Shown: one piece after another, positions 35,354 through 47,705 of the stretch
Numbering within the stretch: the first letter of the stretch is position 1
Layout of the letters: each line of letters begins with the position of its first letter
Assembly: GCF_030272615.1 (NCBI RefSeq)
Contig: NC_081407.1
Coordinates: forward strand, 140,808,897-140,872,896
Source: Cryptomeria japonica
Lineage: Eukaryota > Streptophyta > Pinopsida > Cupressales > Cupressaceae
Length of the DNA: 64,000 bases
Direction of reading: 5' to 3'
Notes under the pieces: model-generated
Told to the model about the DNA's origin: nothing
The model's database searches: none
The model's input: only the letters and a program-made list of their open reading frames with translations
Made by a program: the position numbers and the translations under genes

Positions 35354-37300
35354 GTTTTTTGATCTTCAGTTTTGGAGTGCAATGATGATGATTTTGATAA
35401 AACCAAGTCCAATAGGAACGATATATCCTACAATGTGGGACAAGGTTATCCTGACCAAACATTGTAGTTTTGTGATAAAGGATGATAGATTCTGATGAGA
35501 AACTATCAAAGAAGGTGATAATGCACTTTGAGATGTTTAGATCTTGAACTCATTGAAGGCGAATACTTGAAAATCTTGAGGTGTCTATTTCTAGAATCCA
35601 ATTTGACAGATGATAACTTGACCAAGTCAACCAAAGAGACAATCTAATCATAAAATGACAAATATTAGGTGTTTATTCTCACTATAAACTGACCAAGCAA
35701 ATATGACAGGTCTGAAAAAGACATGCACGAAGATAGCTCTGGACAGACAGAGACATGAATTCGTACACCTTATACAACCCCGAACGACAATTTAGACAGG
35801 CTCATATGCCAAACCAGAAATCTCACACGACAAAAGGCATAAACTCGCATGAGCTTTCTCACAGAACCAGACAACAAAATATGACACAAAATTCTTTATT
35901 AAGTTTGATTCGTAAGATAATTCCAATTGGACCAGACGATAAAAGATAACGCAAAGTTTTCTGCTAAGATGACTTGTACGATAATTCCCACTGGAATAGA
36001 TAATAAACTAGATGTTTTGTACGACAAACTAACAAACTCGTACGACTGAGAACATAACAAAGACAAAATTTTTGTTTGGACATAATTTTGATCAATGAAG
36101 TTTGATGTTTTGCTTCCATTTTCCAGTTTTTTAGATGTCCAATCTTCTGTTTTAGGGACGAAGACACAATAAACACATGATATGATAAGTGGCCTCAAGC
36201 ACAACATGCTAAATCCTAAGGAACTTGGCTAAGAGAGAAAACCTTTGCTTGCAAACTTAGGTACACATCTAATAGCTAATCAGAATACGACCGCTGAGTC
36301 TCATGCAATGGATTCTCAACGCCATATTATCCAACTCCAAATGCTAATGGGGGCACGATATGGCAAGTGTCTTGGGAGAGTTACTATATCGCTTGCACAA
36401 ATATTATCCCCCTTTCAGAGGTGAATCGGGTAGCCTCTATCTTAGGGTTCGTAGTAAGGGTTTTCGTTTGAAATTACACCTTGTAGTCGCACAAGCGTGA
36501 ATGAGGCCTATAGCCCTACAAAGTACCGAAATAAGAAGTAGTCACACAAGCGTGATTGAAACCGCGAGGCCCTACTAAATGTACGATATGAGAGATCTCA
36601 AAAGAGAAAACTCAAATAATCCCATCCTCTGAGACTTTAATCTCGAGAGGCCTATTTTTCAGAGTGAGTTGAAAAGCTTAGGTCTAGCTGTACTCACTTG
36701 GGTCATTCTCACAAGGTGATTACTTTTTCCCACTGTGACAGGCCTGCTAAAGTTAATCAAATCTCAAACATAGAAGCACTTCAAGGGTTGAGATTTCTGA
36801 TTGTCCAAATGGACAAGTGCATACTCTCCTACCTTTTAGACAACTTCTCAAACATAGAAAACATGATTCTCATTTACCATTAGCAAAATAAGCGTGCCTA
36901 GAAAACTTAAAGAAGACACAAAGTTTGGTTGATTCCTCCAAGGCAGCCTGCAAAATAGATACGTTAGTAGTCATGATTTGCTTTGATGAAATGAAGCTTT
37001 GACAAGTGTAATCTTCAACAATCATCCTACAAAAACCAGTTAGGCTGTTGAAAAACTCACAAACAGACTAGGGTTAGCATAAGTAATAATCAATTTGAAG
37101 CATGAAAACCCTAAAATGCAATCTGTTTTAAAAACATGGAAGCATAAATTCGTACGACAATTCTCACTTGCTCGTACAAGGGCACAAAGGATCTCGTATG
37201 AGATAGAAAGGGTACTCGTACGAAATTCTAAATCAAACTCGACCAGAAACCTGCTAGATTTAAAATTTGATGATGTTAAGAGGCCAAAAATGAGATTTCC
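35354..37300 (-). other. leader of the Tat-like element
   Basis: About 1.9 kb between primer site and gag with no coding sense. Scattered copies of the palindrome-like core TCGTACGA with AATTC-type neighbours occur at about 35770, 35980-36050 and 37145-37235. Long leaders are usual in Tat elements. Confidence 0.5.
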
Positions 37301-37320
37301 GGCCCCATGGTGGGTGCCAA
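37301..37320 (-). other. primer-binding site of the Tat-like element
   Basis: On the minus strand TTGGCACCCACCATGGGGCC lies two bases from the 5' LTR end. It begins TGG, as expected for pairing with a tRNA ending CCA. I cannot name the tRNA with certainty. Confidence 0.7.
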
Positions 37321-37322
37321 AA

Positions 37323-38478
37323 TGTCGTTCATATGAAGTATGATACCTGCAATTGCAACACAAACACTCAATAGATCATTACAAGCATGGTTAACAAATT
37401 AAAAGCAAATGAAAGATGAACCATGACAAAATCGACCTATCGCCTCCTAAGAGATGCGAGTATGGATTTGCTCTCAGGTCTGGATAAGCAATCCCAGTGA
37501 CTTGACTACACCTAGACGAAGGATTTGAAATGATGATAATGTGCAAGCTATATGAGATTGATTATGCTAGATTGATCCAAGAGTCTAATTAAGCTAATAA
37601 TATGCATGATTAAGCTACGATGATGATGCAATTATGCTAGAAAAGAGATTGATTAAGCTACATGATTCAACAATTATGCTAGAAAATGATCAAATTAAGC
37701 TAATGCAATTGCCTATAATAACAATGCTCAAATGATATGCCTATAATAAAAATGCCTAAATTGATAATGAGATGGGATCCTTTGTGCTCCAAAATAGGGG
37801 ATATTTATAGGATTTCCAAGGCCAGGGGTGAGGTGGCAAGAATCAACGAGCAAGATTGAGTTTGAAGATATCAAGGGTGAAATTGGAGGAGGTTGGAGAA
37901 GAGGTTGGAGGAAGGGACACTTATCATCTCTGTGGTGACAAGTGTCAAGGAGCCTTTCTCATAAGAGGGCAAGTGTCCAAGAGAGGAGACATGTGGCCAA
38001 AGTGCCATGTGTCTCAAAGGGAGAATATCAACACCATAGAAGGTTAGGATAAGGAGGTTAGAATGTGCAAGATAGAACAGGGTTAGTTAAACCCAGGGTT
38101 AGGTGGAATGGGTTAGGTTAGAGGGATTGTTAGGTTAGGTGGTTAAAAGTTTGGAGGCATGTGGGTAATTTGAATTGAAAAATTCAAATAATAGGAAAAG
38201 ACTAATTAATTTTCAAGAACTCATAAATTGATTTGTTTTAATTAATTAGAGGATTAGAAGAATTGATTGAAATGGGGGGAGGATTAATTAATTTAAATTA
38301 TTTAATCAAAGGGGACTATTGAAATGAACCTATTAAATAAATCCTTAGATTTATTAATAAGTAGATGAAAGGGAGAATTTAATCAAATTGCTAATGAATT
38401 CAATTAAATTAGGAAGGGGGATTAATTAAATAATTACTTATTTAATTAATTATCTTAGACCATTTTTAGGTGTATACG
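37323..38478 (-). repeat. Tat-like element 5' LTR
   Basis: A 1156-bp partner of 24943-26075. The plus-strand right end is GTGTATACG where the other copy has GTGTATACA. Confidence 0.88.
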
Positions 38479-38483
38479 AGATT

Positions 38484-41400
38484 AACCGACAAATCATTTG
38501 GAAAGGCTATATGAGATAAGTTGGAGACTCTTAATGAAGGTGACCCTACAATGAAAATTGCTAAACTTGATGGTTACCTAGCGAGATATGAAGATGGAAG
38601 AAGATGAAAGGATTACTGCATTCATGGAAAGGGTAAATGAGATTGTTATGGAAATTCAATGTTGTGGTGGAACTCTGACCAAAGATGAAATTGTTTCTAA
38701 AGTCCTGAGAGCCCTACCACTGGCTTACAAAATGAAGGCTACTACTATTAATGATTTGAGAACAATGAATAATACATGTGTCAACAAAGATACTTTGGTT
38801 GGGAAACTATCTTCTTTTGAGCTTGAAGAATTTGGACCTTCTGGAGCTATGAAGTTTGAACCTGCTTTTCATGCATCTACATCTACAACTGGTAAGCAAG
38901 ACTAGAAAGCTTTGTAAGCAAAGGAATTAGAAGATATGAAGAGAGAAGATGATGAGTTTGAGCAACTTGAAGCACTATTTGCTAGAAGAGTACCTAAAGG
39001 ACCAGTAGGAAGTAAGTATGAAGGAAAAACACCTTTTAAATATTTTGCATGTAATAAGATTGGTCATTTTGCATCTAGATGTCCTGAAAGGAATTCAAGA
39101 TTTGAAGAAAGAGTTAGAAGATCATTTAAGCCTAACCCTGGATATCAAAACAAGTATAAGCACAAGAAAATCAGAGACAAATCATGCTACATAGCAGATG
39201 AGGAAGACATTACTGATTCTGATGATGAACCGACAAAAGATTCTGCTAGTGGTTCCGACAATGGGAAGGAATGGGTGTTCTTGGCTATCAAAGAAGATGA
39301 TCTGGCACTAGAAGAGAATGTACCTGAAGAGAAGGCACTTGCTACTAAAATTGAAGACAAGGATGAATGGGTAATTGACAATGGTTGTTCACTTCATATG
39401 ACTGGAGATAAAGGGAAGTTTCTATCTTTGCAAGAATTTGATGGCGGTCTAGTTATATTTGGAGATGACAAAGCATGTATGATCAAAGGAAAAGGAACTA
39501 TATCATTGGATGGTAAGAACAATACTGACAATGTTTATTATGTTGAAGGTATAAGGCATAATCTTTTGAGTGTAGGACAATTGGTAGATAAGGGATTTCA
39601 ATTATAGTTCAAGGATGGAAAATGCAAAATCATTAATAGATCTGGTTTGGAGATTGCAACCGGTACACAGACAAAAGGTAATATATTTCATTTGAACTTC
39701 AGTGAGAAGACATGTTTGATTACACAGATTGATGAGAATCGGCTATGGCATAAAAGGTCGTGTCATGTGAATTTTGATCACATTGTCAAGGTCAATTCAA
39801 CTAAGGAAGTTAGGGATATACCTAAGATTATGAAGCCCTATTATCTAGTATGTAAAGAATGTCAAATGGGAAAATAAGTCAGAACCTCTTTTAGGATTAT
39901 ACAAGATAAATCAAATGATGTTCTTGATCTTATTCATACTGATTTGTGTGGCCCTGCTAGAGTTAAAAGTTTTCAAGGTGATAGATATTTCATGCTAATC
40001 ATTGATGATTATTCTAGAATGATGTGGGTTACTTTTCTAAAGGAGAAATCTAAAGCATTTGAAAAGTTTAAAATCTTTAAGACTAAAGTGGAAACTGAGA
40101 CAGGATTGAAGATTAAATGGTTGAGGTTAGATCATGGTGGAGAATTCACATCTGGTGAGTTTAATAAATTTTGTGAGAAGCATGGTATAAGAAGACAATT
40201 TTTTGCTCCCTAGACACCTCAACAAAATGGAGTTGTGGAAAGGAAGAACATAACTATCTTGGATGTTGCTAGAATAATGATGATGTAAGATAGTCTACCT
40301 CATATCTACTGGAGAGAAGAAGTGAGCACAACGGTTTAGACATTCAATAGAGTACATATTAAAGGAGAAATCGGTAAGACACCTTATGAATTATGGTTTG
40401 GCAATACACCTACAGTTAAGTATTTCAGAATTTTTGGTAGTAAATGTTATATCATTGGGAAATTTGATCGTAGATGTGATGAAGGCATATTTCTTGGTTA
40501 TTCTAATGAAAGAAAAACATATAGATGTTATAATAAGAGATTGCAGAGAATTGTGGAGAGTGCTAATGTCAAAGTAGATGAGCTAAATAGAAGTCAAATC
40601 AGAGTTTATGAGAAGGAACCGACAGTGGAAATGATTATATCTGAACCGGTAGCACCTTTACCGGAATAAAACTTGTTGAACCAGTTACTCTGGTAGTATC
40701 AGAGAATTCTACAATAACTAAAGAATAGGGAAGAGGAGGAGAAAGTCAGAAGACTCCTAGGTATGTGAGATTGAATCATTTAGAAGATTAGATCATTGAG
40801 GATAAGAGCAATGGAGTGATGACAAGAAGAAGACTGGCAACTAATGAGGTATGTTTAATTTCACAAGTTGAACTGGTATTAGTAATTGAGGCATGTAAAG
40901 ATGATATTGGTTGAAAGCTATGAAAGAAGCATTAGATCAGATTGAGAAAAATAACACATGGATCTTGGTTCCCCGACCTAAAAATAAAAATGTTATTGGA
41001 ACTAAATGGGTTCATAGGAATAAATTGAATGAGGATGGTCAAGTTATAAGGAATAAGGATAGATTGGTTTTTAAAGGACATTCTCAGAAGGAAGGAATTG
41101 ATTATGGAGAGACTTTTGCACCTGTATCTAGGATTGAAGCTGTAAGATTATTTCTTGCCTGTGATGCTTATAAAAACTACAAGGTTTATTAGATGGATGT
41201 TAAATGTGCATTTTGAATGGGGATCTTGATGAGGAATTTTATATTGAGAAACCTGATGGTTTTTCACTATCAGATGATACAAATATGGTTTGCAGGTTAA
41301 GGAAAGCTTTATATGGATTGAAACAAGCACCTAGAGCTTGGTATGCAAGGTTGGATAAATATCTTTTGAAGCTTGGTTTTACCAAGGGCAGTGTTGTCAG

Positions 41401-42400
41401 TAATTTATATTATATGATCACTGATGATGATATACTAATTATTGAAGTATTTGTTGATGACATTATTTTTGGAGGTGAAGATAAGTAATGCATAGAATTT
41501 TCTAAGAATATGGAGAAAGAATTTGAGATGTCTATGATTGGTGAGATGAATTTTTTCTTAGGTTTGCAGATTATTCAGACTAACAAAGGTATTTTCATTT
41601 GTCAAACTAAATATGCTAAGGAATTGTTTAAGACATTTGGTATGGGAGATTCTAAACTAGTAAGTACTCCTATGGTTACAAGTGAGAAATTGGCAAGAAA
41701 AGATGATTTTGCACCAGTAAATCCTACAAGATACAAATCTATGATTGGAGGTCTGCTTTATTTGTCTCAGACTAGGCTTGATATTATGAATGTTGTTTGT
41801 ATTGTTTCAATATTTCAGAGTAATCCTAGAGAAAATCATGAGATTGCGGTGAAAAGGATTTTTAGATACTTGCAAGGTACATCAAAATATGGTTTGTGGT
41901 ACCCTAAGGATGACAACTTTACTTTATGTGCATTCATAGATGGTGATTGGGCTGGAGATGTTGATGACCGGAAAAACACTTCCGGTGGAGCTTTTTTTCT
42001 TGGAAACTAGTTGGTTTCATGGATCAACAAGAAAGAATCATGTACTTCTTTATCTACTGCTAAAGCTGAGTATGTTGTTGCTGATACTAACTGTACACAA
42101 GTTTTATGGATGAAGCAAATGTTGAAAGATATAAAGATGGATTGTGATGCACCGGTAGTTATTCACCGTGATAACTCTGCTGCTATTAATATATCAAGGA
42201 ATCCAATATTTCATTCCGAAACAAAGCACATATCTATCAAGTATAACTTTTTGAAGGAAAAGGTGGAAGCAAATGAAGTTAGACTGGTTTATGTGAACAC
42301 TAAAGAAAGTGCAAATATTTTTACTAAACCTTTGCCCAAGGAATCATTTGAGTACATGAGAGATAGATTGGGATTTTATGCCCCTCCGATAGAGACTTGA
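38484..42400 (+). pseudogene. Copia gag C-terminus and pol
   Basis: Gag continues (EEDERITAFMERVNEIVMEI) to a knuckle CNKIGHFASRC in which the first Cys of C-x2-C is Tyr. Protease: EWVIDNGCSLHMTG, with D-N-G in place of D-S-G. Integrase: LWHKRSCH, CKECQMGK, LIHTDLCGPARV, WLRLDHGGEFTS, PQQNGVVERKN. Reverse transcriptase: WIKA-like start near 40911, KWVHRNKLNEDG, YGLKQAPRAWY, VFVDDIIFGGE. RNase H: TSGGAFFLGN, STAKAEYVVAD, HRDNSAAINISRNP, ESANIFTKPLP. Nearly all is in one frame, with shifts near 40670-40910 and 41190-41210 and roughly ten stops. Domain order proves Copia. Confidence 0.9.
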
Positions 42401-42750
42401 TTGATGCGGTTTGGCATTAGTTCGACATGCATTATTAGAGACTATTCATTCCGGCATTGATGTGGGATGCTACTGCTCAGGGGGAGTAGTCAGCTTTGTG
42501 ATTCACTGGTTTATGTTCTTGCTTTGATATTTTTGTTAGATTTTTGGCATTGATGTCAAAGGGGGAGAGATATTGATGTGAAAAAGACAAAGGAAGAAAA
42601 AGAAAAAGTCATAAGGGGAGAGATATTGACATTCAGAGCTATATGCAGGAGATTGTTCGCTGTCTTCCATTGGGGGAAACTTGTTTGGCATTTCTTGGTA
42701 CTTAGATGCTTTTCACATCTAGTGTTGCCATCAATGCCAAAGGGGGAGAT
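42401..42750 (+). other. Copia 3' region with repeated polypurine tracts
   Basis: After the pol stop, purine tracts occur at about 42477 (GCTCAGGGGGAGTAG), 42557 (GTCAAAGGGGGAGAGA) and 42738-42750 (CCAAAGGGGGAGAT, directly before the LTR). The last is the polypurine primer. The same series occurs before the 3' LTR of the element at 47292-54126. Confidence 0.75.
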
Positions 42751-43954
42751 TGTTGGCCATTTGGTGGAATTTATTGTGTTGCATTGATGTTTTGTCATTG
42801 ATGCCAACACTAGCTATTTGGATGCTTTATCGGAACCCTTTTGGTCCTGGTAGGTTGAGTGGTTTTTGGTTGATTTGGTGATGGAATTGACTTGTTCATG
42901 ATACTCATGCTCATATTTGGTCAGTTGGTTTTGGTCTAGTGATTAGATGCTATCCTATTTGCTTAGAAGCTTAGTTTCTAGTTTTGGCAAGGGTTTCACC
43001 AACATAGCTTTTGATGAAGATCTTTGATGAATTGCATAAGTGGTGTTGGTGCAGCTTTTGGTGGAGTTTCAGGATGTTGATGGTGATCATGTTTGAGACT
43101 TGGTAGATGGAGATCATTGATGTAGCATGTGGACCTATACTGAGTACCGGTTGATCTAGGTTATGGACCGACTTTAATGTAACGTGTGGATTGGACCTCT
43201 CGATGTGTTTCTGGGATGTCTTGTGTCTTGGATATTATTTGTTTGGTCTAAGGTTGACATAGTTTGTAATTATGTAATTGGTTTATTATCTGGTGGTCGA
43301 CCTAATTGTTTATGGTCGAGGGTTTGTATATATAGTTGTAAGATCTCATTGTAGATCATCATGGTTATGTTAGAGGTCATGGTCAAGGAATGTAATGTAC
43401 GAATAATGTAATATCATTCAGGTAGAGGAGTTGGTCGATCATTGGAGATCAAATTGGGTGTATGTAAGAGGATTTAGTCCTCCGGCATTGAGCTTAACCA
43501 AAACTATACTCAGACATAGGAGATGTTATCTTTTGTAGTTCAACACTTCTCCGGATTGTAGTCTAGATTTTTATGTTGTCAGTGAGGCTCCTTTTGTGAT
43601 GAGCAGTGTGCTCTAGGTTGTTGGCCTTCTTGCAAGTGCAGGCCCCTCAATTGTAATTCACATACTTATTGCAGAAGTATTATCTAACTGTGGGTAAGTT
43701 TTCCACCATGTTTTTTCCCTTTACCAGGTTTTCCATGTACAAATATTGGTGTCATGTGGATGGTATTTATTCTGTGATTATTGTTTATGCTTAATTGGTT
43801 TAACTGATATTCTGATATTAATGTTTTTGGGTTTTGATATTAAAGTTTAAATTGCTAATAGTTCCGGTAATCTTTGATAACTGATTCAACCCCACCCCCC
43901 CCCCCCCCCCCCCCCCCCTCTCAGTGTTCTTCTGGTTATTTGAACTGTCTAACA
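42751..43954 (+). repeat. Copia 3' LTR
   Basis: Partner of 23381-24600. Ends CTGTCTAACA. The C-rich tract before the end has grown to a run of 24 C (43895-43918). Confidence 0.88.
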
Positions 43955-43959
43955 CGTTA
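43955..43959. repeat. Copia target-site duplication, right
   Basis: CGTTA, one base different from CATTA at 23376-23380. Confidence 0.6.
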
Positions 43960-46900
43960 TTGGATTGTGCATGCTATATAAACATTTATAAATTAATTTT
44001 TTATATAAAAATCTATTCTATGAAAATAAATGGTGACATAAAACTCAAGAGTGGTATAGAACATATGGTTTTGAATCTAAACCCTTTTATACGTTGGTGA
44101 AAGTAGACCAAATATTGAAATCACATAAATTTAAATATTTTTGCTAAAATCTCATGGATGGATAAAGCATGTATGCCATGTATTTTTAATATGACAAAAT
44201 AAAAATCAAAATTTAAAAAATGTATAATCAAATGGACAAGATCATATTATAGATATTTGAAACTATTTATTAAAAAAATGAAGAGATGACATTCAAATAT
44301 TATGATTTCACTATCTATGTTAATGATTTACCATCTCACAAGGTCAATGCACATAAAATCAAACTTTAATGCATTCATAACAGGTGAGGGAAATTTTGGG
44401 TTAGCATGGTGATGAAAAACATCACTCTTGTATCGCATTGACTACTAAAGACTCTTAGGGTATAGAAACCTTAATAAATGGTACTGTGTAGTAAGAAAAT
44501 GGAAGTGGGTAGGACATAAGACCAAGATCCATTTTCATACCAATATTAAAATACAAAATCACCTAAAAGAGTGATTGTATTTGACTAACTCTTGTAAGAG
44601 AGTCAAATGGCACTTCTAGGGTTTTTTTTTCTTTGTTGCTATGGAAAATAAATGAACTATGGAGAAATGTTGGAGTAATACAAAACTATGGCTAAGGTAT
44701 GAAAATATTAAACACTCAAGTTGTTGTAAATGATTGATAGATAATCATAAATGTTGTAGCAGACACAAAACTAAGCATGAAAATTGATTGTGCACCTATG
44801 ACTTAAATTTGATGCTAATTTGGCAAGACCAAGGTGCCAGATTGCCTTGGTCTTTTGACGTTGAGCTGCAGTCAAGAAATTTGCAGCCTGAAGCAGTCTA
44901 GAAGCCACTTATGAAATTTGATGCAAAATTTTGAGGACCAGAGCAACCTAGCACCCGGTCCTGAGACAAGGGTAGCCTAACATCTTGGTCTTAGAAAATT
45001 AGGTCCAAGTTTTGGGAACAAGTCTTTATCAGACTCCTGATGTTGTCCTAGGTCTTTTAGCTTTGTCGAGTACTTGTAGCTACAAACAAGATGAAAAAGA
45101 GGGGATTGTGGATAAGGGTTTGCCTTAGGTCACACCTTAATTTTAGAATAAACCCTATAATTGAATTAAATTGAATTTGAATCAAATTTAAAAGCTTTCC
45201 TTTTGAGGACAAGGCTAGATCTAGAATTAAAATTCTTGAATGCAGATGATTATACCTTCAATAGGTGATGCAATGTTCTTAGGATAATCCCTTCATATCT
45301 TGATGAAATAACATGATAAATCACATAAAATCCATCATGAAATCATACATAAAACATAAATGGATGATGTCTTCATGTAGTTTGTTGCTCCTTGAATCAA
45401 ATTTTCTCTTGAGGAAGAAGAATTTCTCTTGAATTAGATGATAATGTTAGCATAAGATGTAATGTTCAAAATGAATTGAGAGAAATGCCTTATATAGAGA
45501 TTTCATAATTGAAATCACCTTTAGACCAACTTAGATTTGATATATTTTCACATGGAGCAAGATTTGAATTAGATAAAACTGCCAAATTATCCTCTTGTAA
45601 TTTAGGAAAAAAAGTGCGGGACCATGGTGGTAGATCGTCCTAGACTTGACAACTTTTTTTTGAGTTTTGAGGAATGCAAGATAATGGGGTTTCAATATTG
45701 ATTCTAGCTCGATGACCCAAACCGCAATGTATAGATATGAAAAGTGTGTCTTGGAAGTTGAAATTGGGGAAGGATAAAAGGATAAATCAACATATTAAAA
45801 TAATAAAAGACACACCTAGAGTCAAGGGCCCAAAAAATAATGTAATAAAGAGGAATAAGACCCATAATATTGAATTAAATATTAATTAATTACAATAACA
45901 GTTCTATAATGCATAGAGGAAAGGGAAATACTAAAATAGGTGCTAGGAAAGTGTGAAATTTGACATGCTAATAAAGCTATATAACTTACGATGCTATAGG
46001 TACATGCAAATCATCAAAATGTGTAAAGACATAAATGCTCTAACTTTTAATAAAAGAAAAATAACTCAACTTCAAACAAATCTATAATTCCCTTAATAAA
46101 TTAATTTGTTCTTCTCAAAGCATTCCAAACACTCATAATGCCATTCAAGGTAAATCATAAAATTTGCAAGTTTATAAGTTGATACTACTAAGTCTATAAC
46201 CAACAAATAGGTAAGCAATAGTAATCTTACAAAATTGAGTATCCTTTCATAGTATTCCAACATACAACTCAATATTCATAGATTCATTACAAGACTTGGG
46301 CATTCTATTGCCTTAAGCTAAAAATATACAAATACAAGATAACATACAATAATGAGATAAGATACATCATTTAATCTTCAATCCACATGCCATTTTCAAT
46401 GCGGTCCTTAGACTAAAGACGAGAACAAGATTTAGGTGTTTTTTCCACCCAACCTTAAAGCATACGCTTCCCCATAATTCTTAATCAAATAGGAATACCC
46501 AACCCTGCATGAATTGCTTAGCAAGAAGAATTCAACATACAAGCTGGAATCTTGGTGCGTACCTAGAATGATACATGCATTTTCTATTATTTGAACTCAT
46601 TTAAGAAACAAGCAAGATCAAAACAAGGATATGGTAGAGAGTCATAAATACATCCATCTATTCCAATGGTCAATAAGTTACTCGATCGAGTATAATGCCA
46701 TGCATAGCAATAAAAACAGTTTGGAAAAACAAACTATACTCTCTAACCCATATTCAACACCTGTCCTGGAATGTAAACTTTCCCCAAATCACATGACTAG
46801 CATATTCATTCATCTAGCATGCCTACTACCTCTAAGTTTACTTTTATGAGTATGTTTGTCAAGTATTTCCATTCACAAGCATACATAGTTCAAAAATAAT

Positions 46901-47058
46901 TCAAGCGTAAATTCATTTTACAAGAAGAACAATCTTTCATTTTCAAAATAATCTTAATAAGTTTAAAATAAAGAAGGCGTAACACATGTATGCACATATT
47001 TGCATAATTAAAAGAATAGAAAAATGAAAGTTATGAGTACACGTTCTTATAAATCTAT
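43960..47058. other. unclassified A/T-rich DNA, about 3.1 kb
   Basis: No gene, LTR boundary or tRNA is seen. A patch of higher complexity at 44810-45070 contains a perfect 10-base inverted repeat (AAGACCAAGG / CCTTGGTCTT, 44825-44854) and echoes of the same words nearby (ACCCGGTCCTGAG, ATCTTGGTCTTAG). It may be an old LTR or a decayed element, but I could not pair it with anything in the window. Confidence 0.45.
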
Positions 47059-47291
47059 GTATTTCATATGATCTAAGTTTATTTTCAGCATGTATTATCT
47101 CATTATTTCAATTATTCATCATCTATGTTTTGGTTTTCCAATGGACAAAAGCACAAAATTCATGTTTAGATATGTTCTAATAACAGTATGGTGTTTCTAG
47201 AATTTCAAGTTTATATGAAAATATTATTGCATTGGAAACTAACCAAATTTGCATGCCTCTATATGTTTGCTACAGGTTCTTATGAATAATA
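47059..47291. repeat. tandem duplication copy 1, left part
   Basis: Begins GTATTTCATATGATCTAAG and is repeated at 54357-54589. It is cut at 47291 by the LTR element and continues at 54132-54356. Confidence 0.8.
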
Positions 47292-47349
47292 TGTTGGCAT
47301 ATGGACACTCCAATGAGACATTGTGTGTGATTGAAGGTTTTGTCATTGA

Positions 47350-47520
47350 TGGCAACCTTGCAATCCTATGGCACTGACAAGACATTATACCGACAAAGCA
47401 TTACTCAGGCAACCTTGCAATCCTATGGCACTGGCAAGACATTATACCAACAAAGCATTACTCAGGCAACCTTGCAATCTTATGGCACCGGCAAGACATT
47501 ATACCGGAAAAGCATTATTC
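47350..47520 (+). repeat. three 57-bp tandem units in the 5' LTR
   Basis: The unit begins GGCAACCTTGCAATC and contains ACCGGCAAGACATTATACCG. Being 57 bases (19 codons) it stays open in more than one frame. The 3' LTR has the same three units at about 53250-53420. Confidence 0.85.
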
Positions 47521-47695
47521 AAGCAAGACAATGCACCGACATCAGCAAGATTAATCTACACCGACACTGGCACAGAAGATGTACACCGGCATAGAAAAGA
47601 ACATGTATACCGACACTAAGGCCGACAAGATTTTTGATATGTAATATTTTGTTTATTATTGAAAGCCGACTTGGCAAATTGTAAAATGAATCTTG

Positions 47696-47705
47696 TATAT
47701 AAAAG
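47696..47705 (+). promoter_or_regulatory. candidate TATA box in the 5' LTR
   Basis: TATATAAAAG, conserved exactly in the 3' LTR at 53596-53605. The position is suitable for the LTR promoter. Confidence 0.6.

Larger units (their letters stand above)
24943..38478 (-). mobile_element. Tat-like Gypsy LTR retrotransposon (dual RNase H), nested in Copia gag
   Basis: A complete minus-strand element with LTRs at 37323-38478 (5') and 24943-26075 (3'). It has a TGGCACCCACCATGGGGCC primer site, gag, protease, reverse transcriptase, two RNase H domains, integrase, a long 3' UTR and the polypurine tract AAAGAGGGGCAAAA. The target duplication is GGATT (24938-24942) and AGATT (38479-38483). A second, archaeal-like RNase H after the usual one is the mark of the Tat/Ogre/Retand group of Ty3/Gypsy elements. 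All genes have stops or shifts. Confidence 0.9.
23381..43954 (+). mobile_element. Copia LTR retrotransposon (Sirevirus-like), host of a nested Gypsy element
   Basis: The two LTRs are 1220 bp (23381-24600) and 1204 bp (42751-43954). Internally it has a degenerate methionine-type primer site, gag, and pol in Copia order (protease, integrase, reverse transcriptase, RNase H), then a 3' region with repeated AAAGGGGGAG tracts. The 13.5 kb Gypsy element at 24943-38478 lies inside gag. Without it the Copia element would be about 7 kb. The repeated polypurine tracts and the C-rich tract near the LTR end are features I associate with the Sirevirus lineage. That assignment is from memory of motifs and needs an alignment. 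Confidence 0.88.

Noticed and set aside
47331-47619. Short proteins with a 19-residue repeat, here and at 53083-53544
   Set aside because: They lie wholly in the LTRs and are open in two frames because the repeat unit is 57 bases. This is better read as a DNA repeat.
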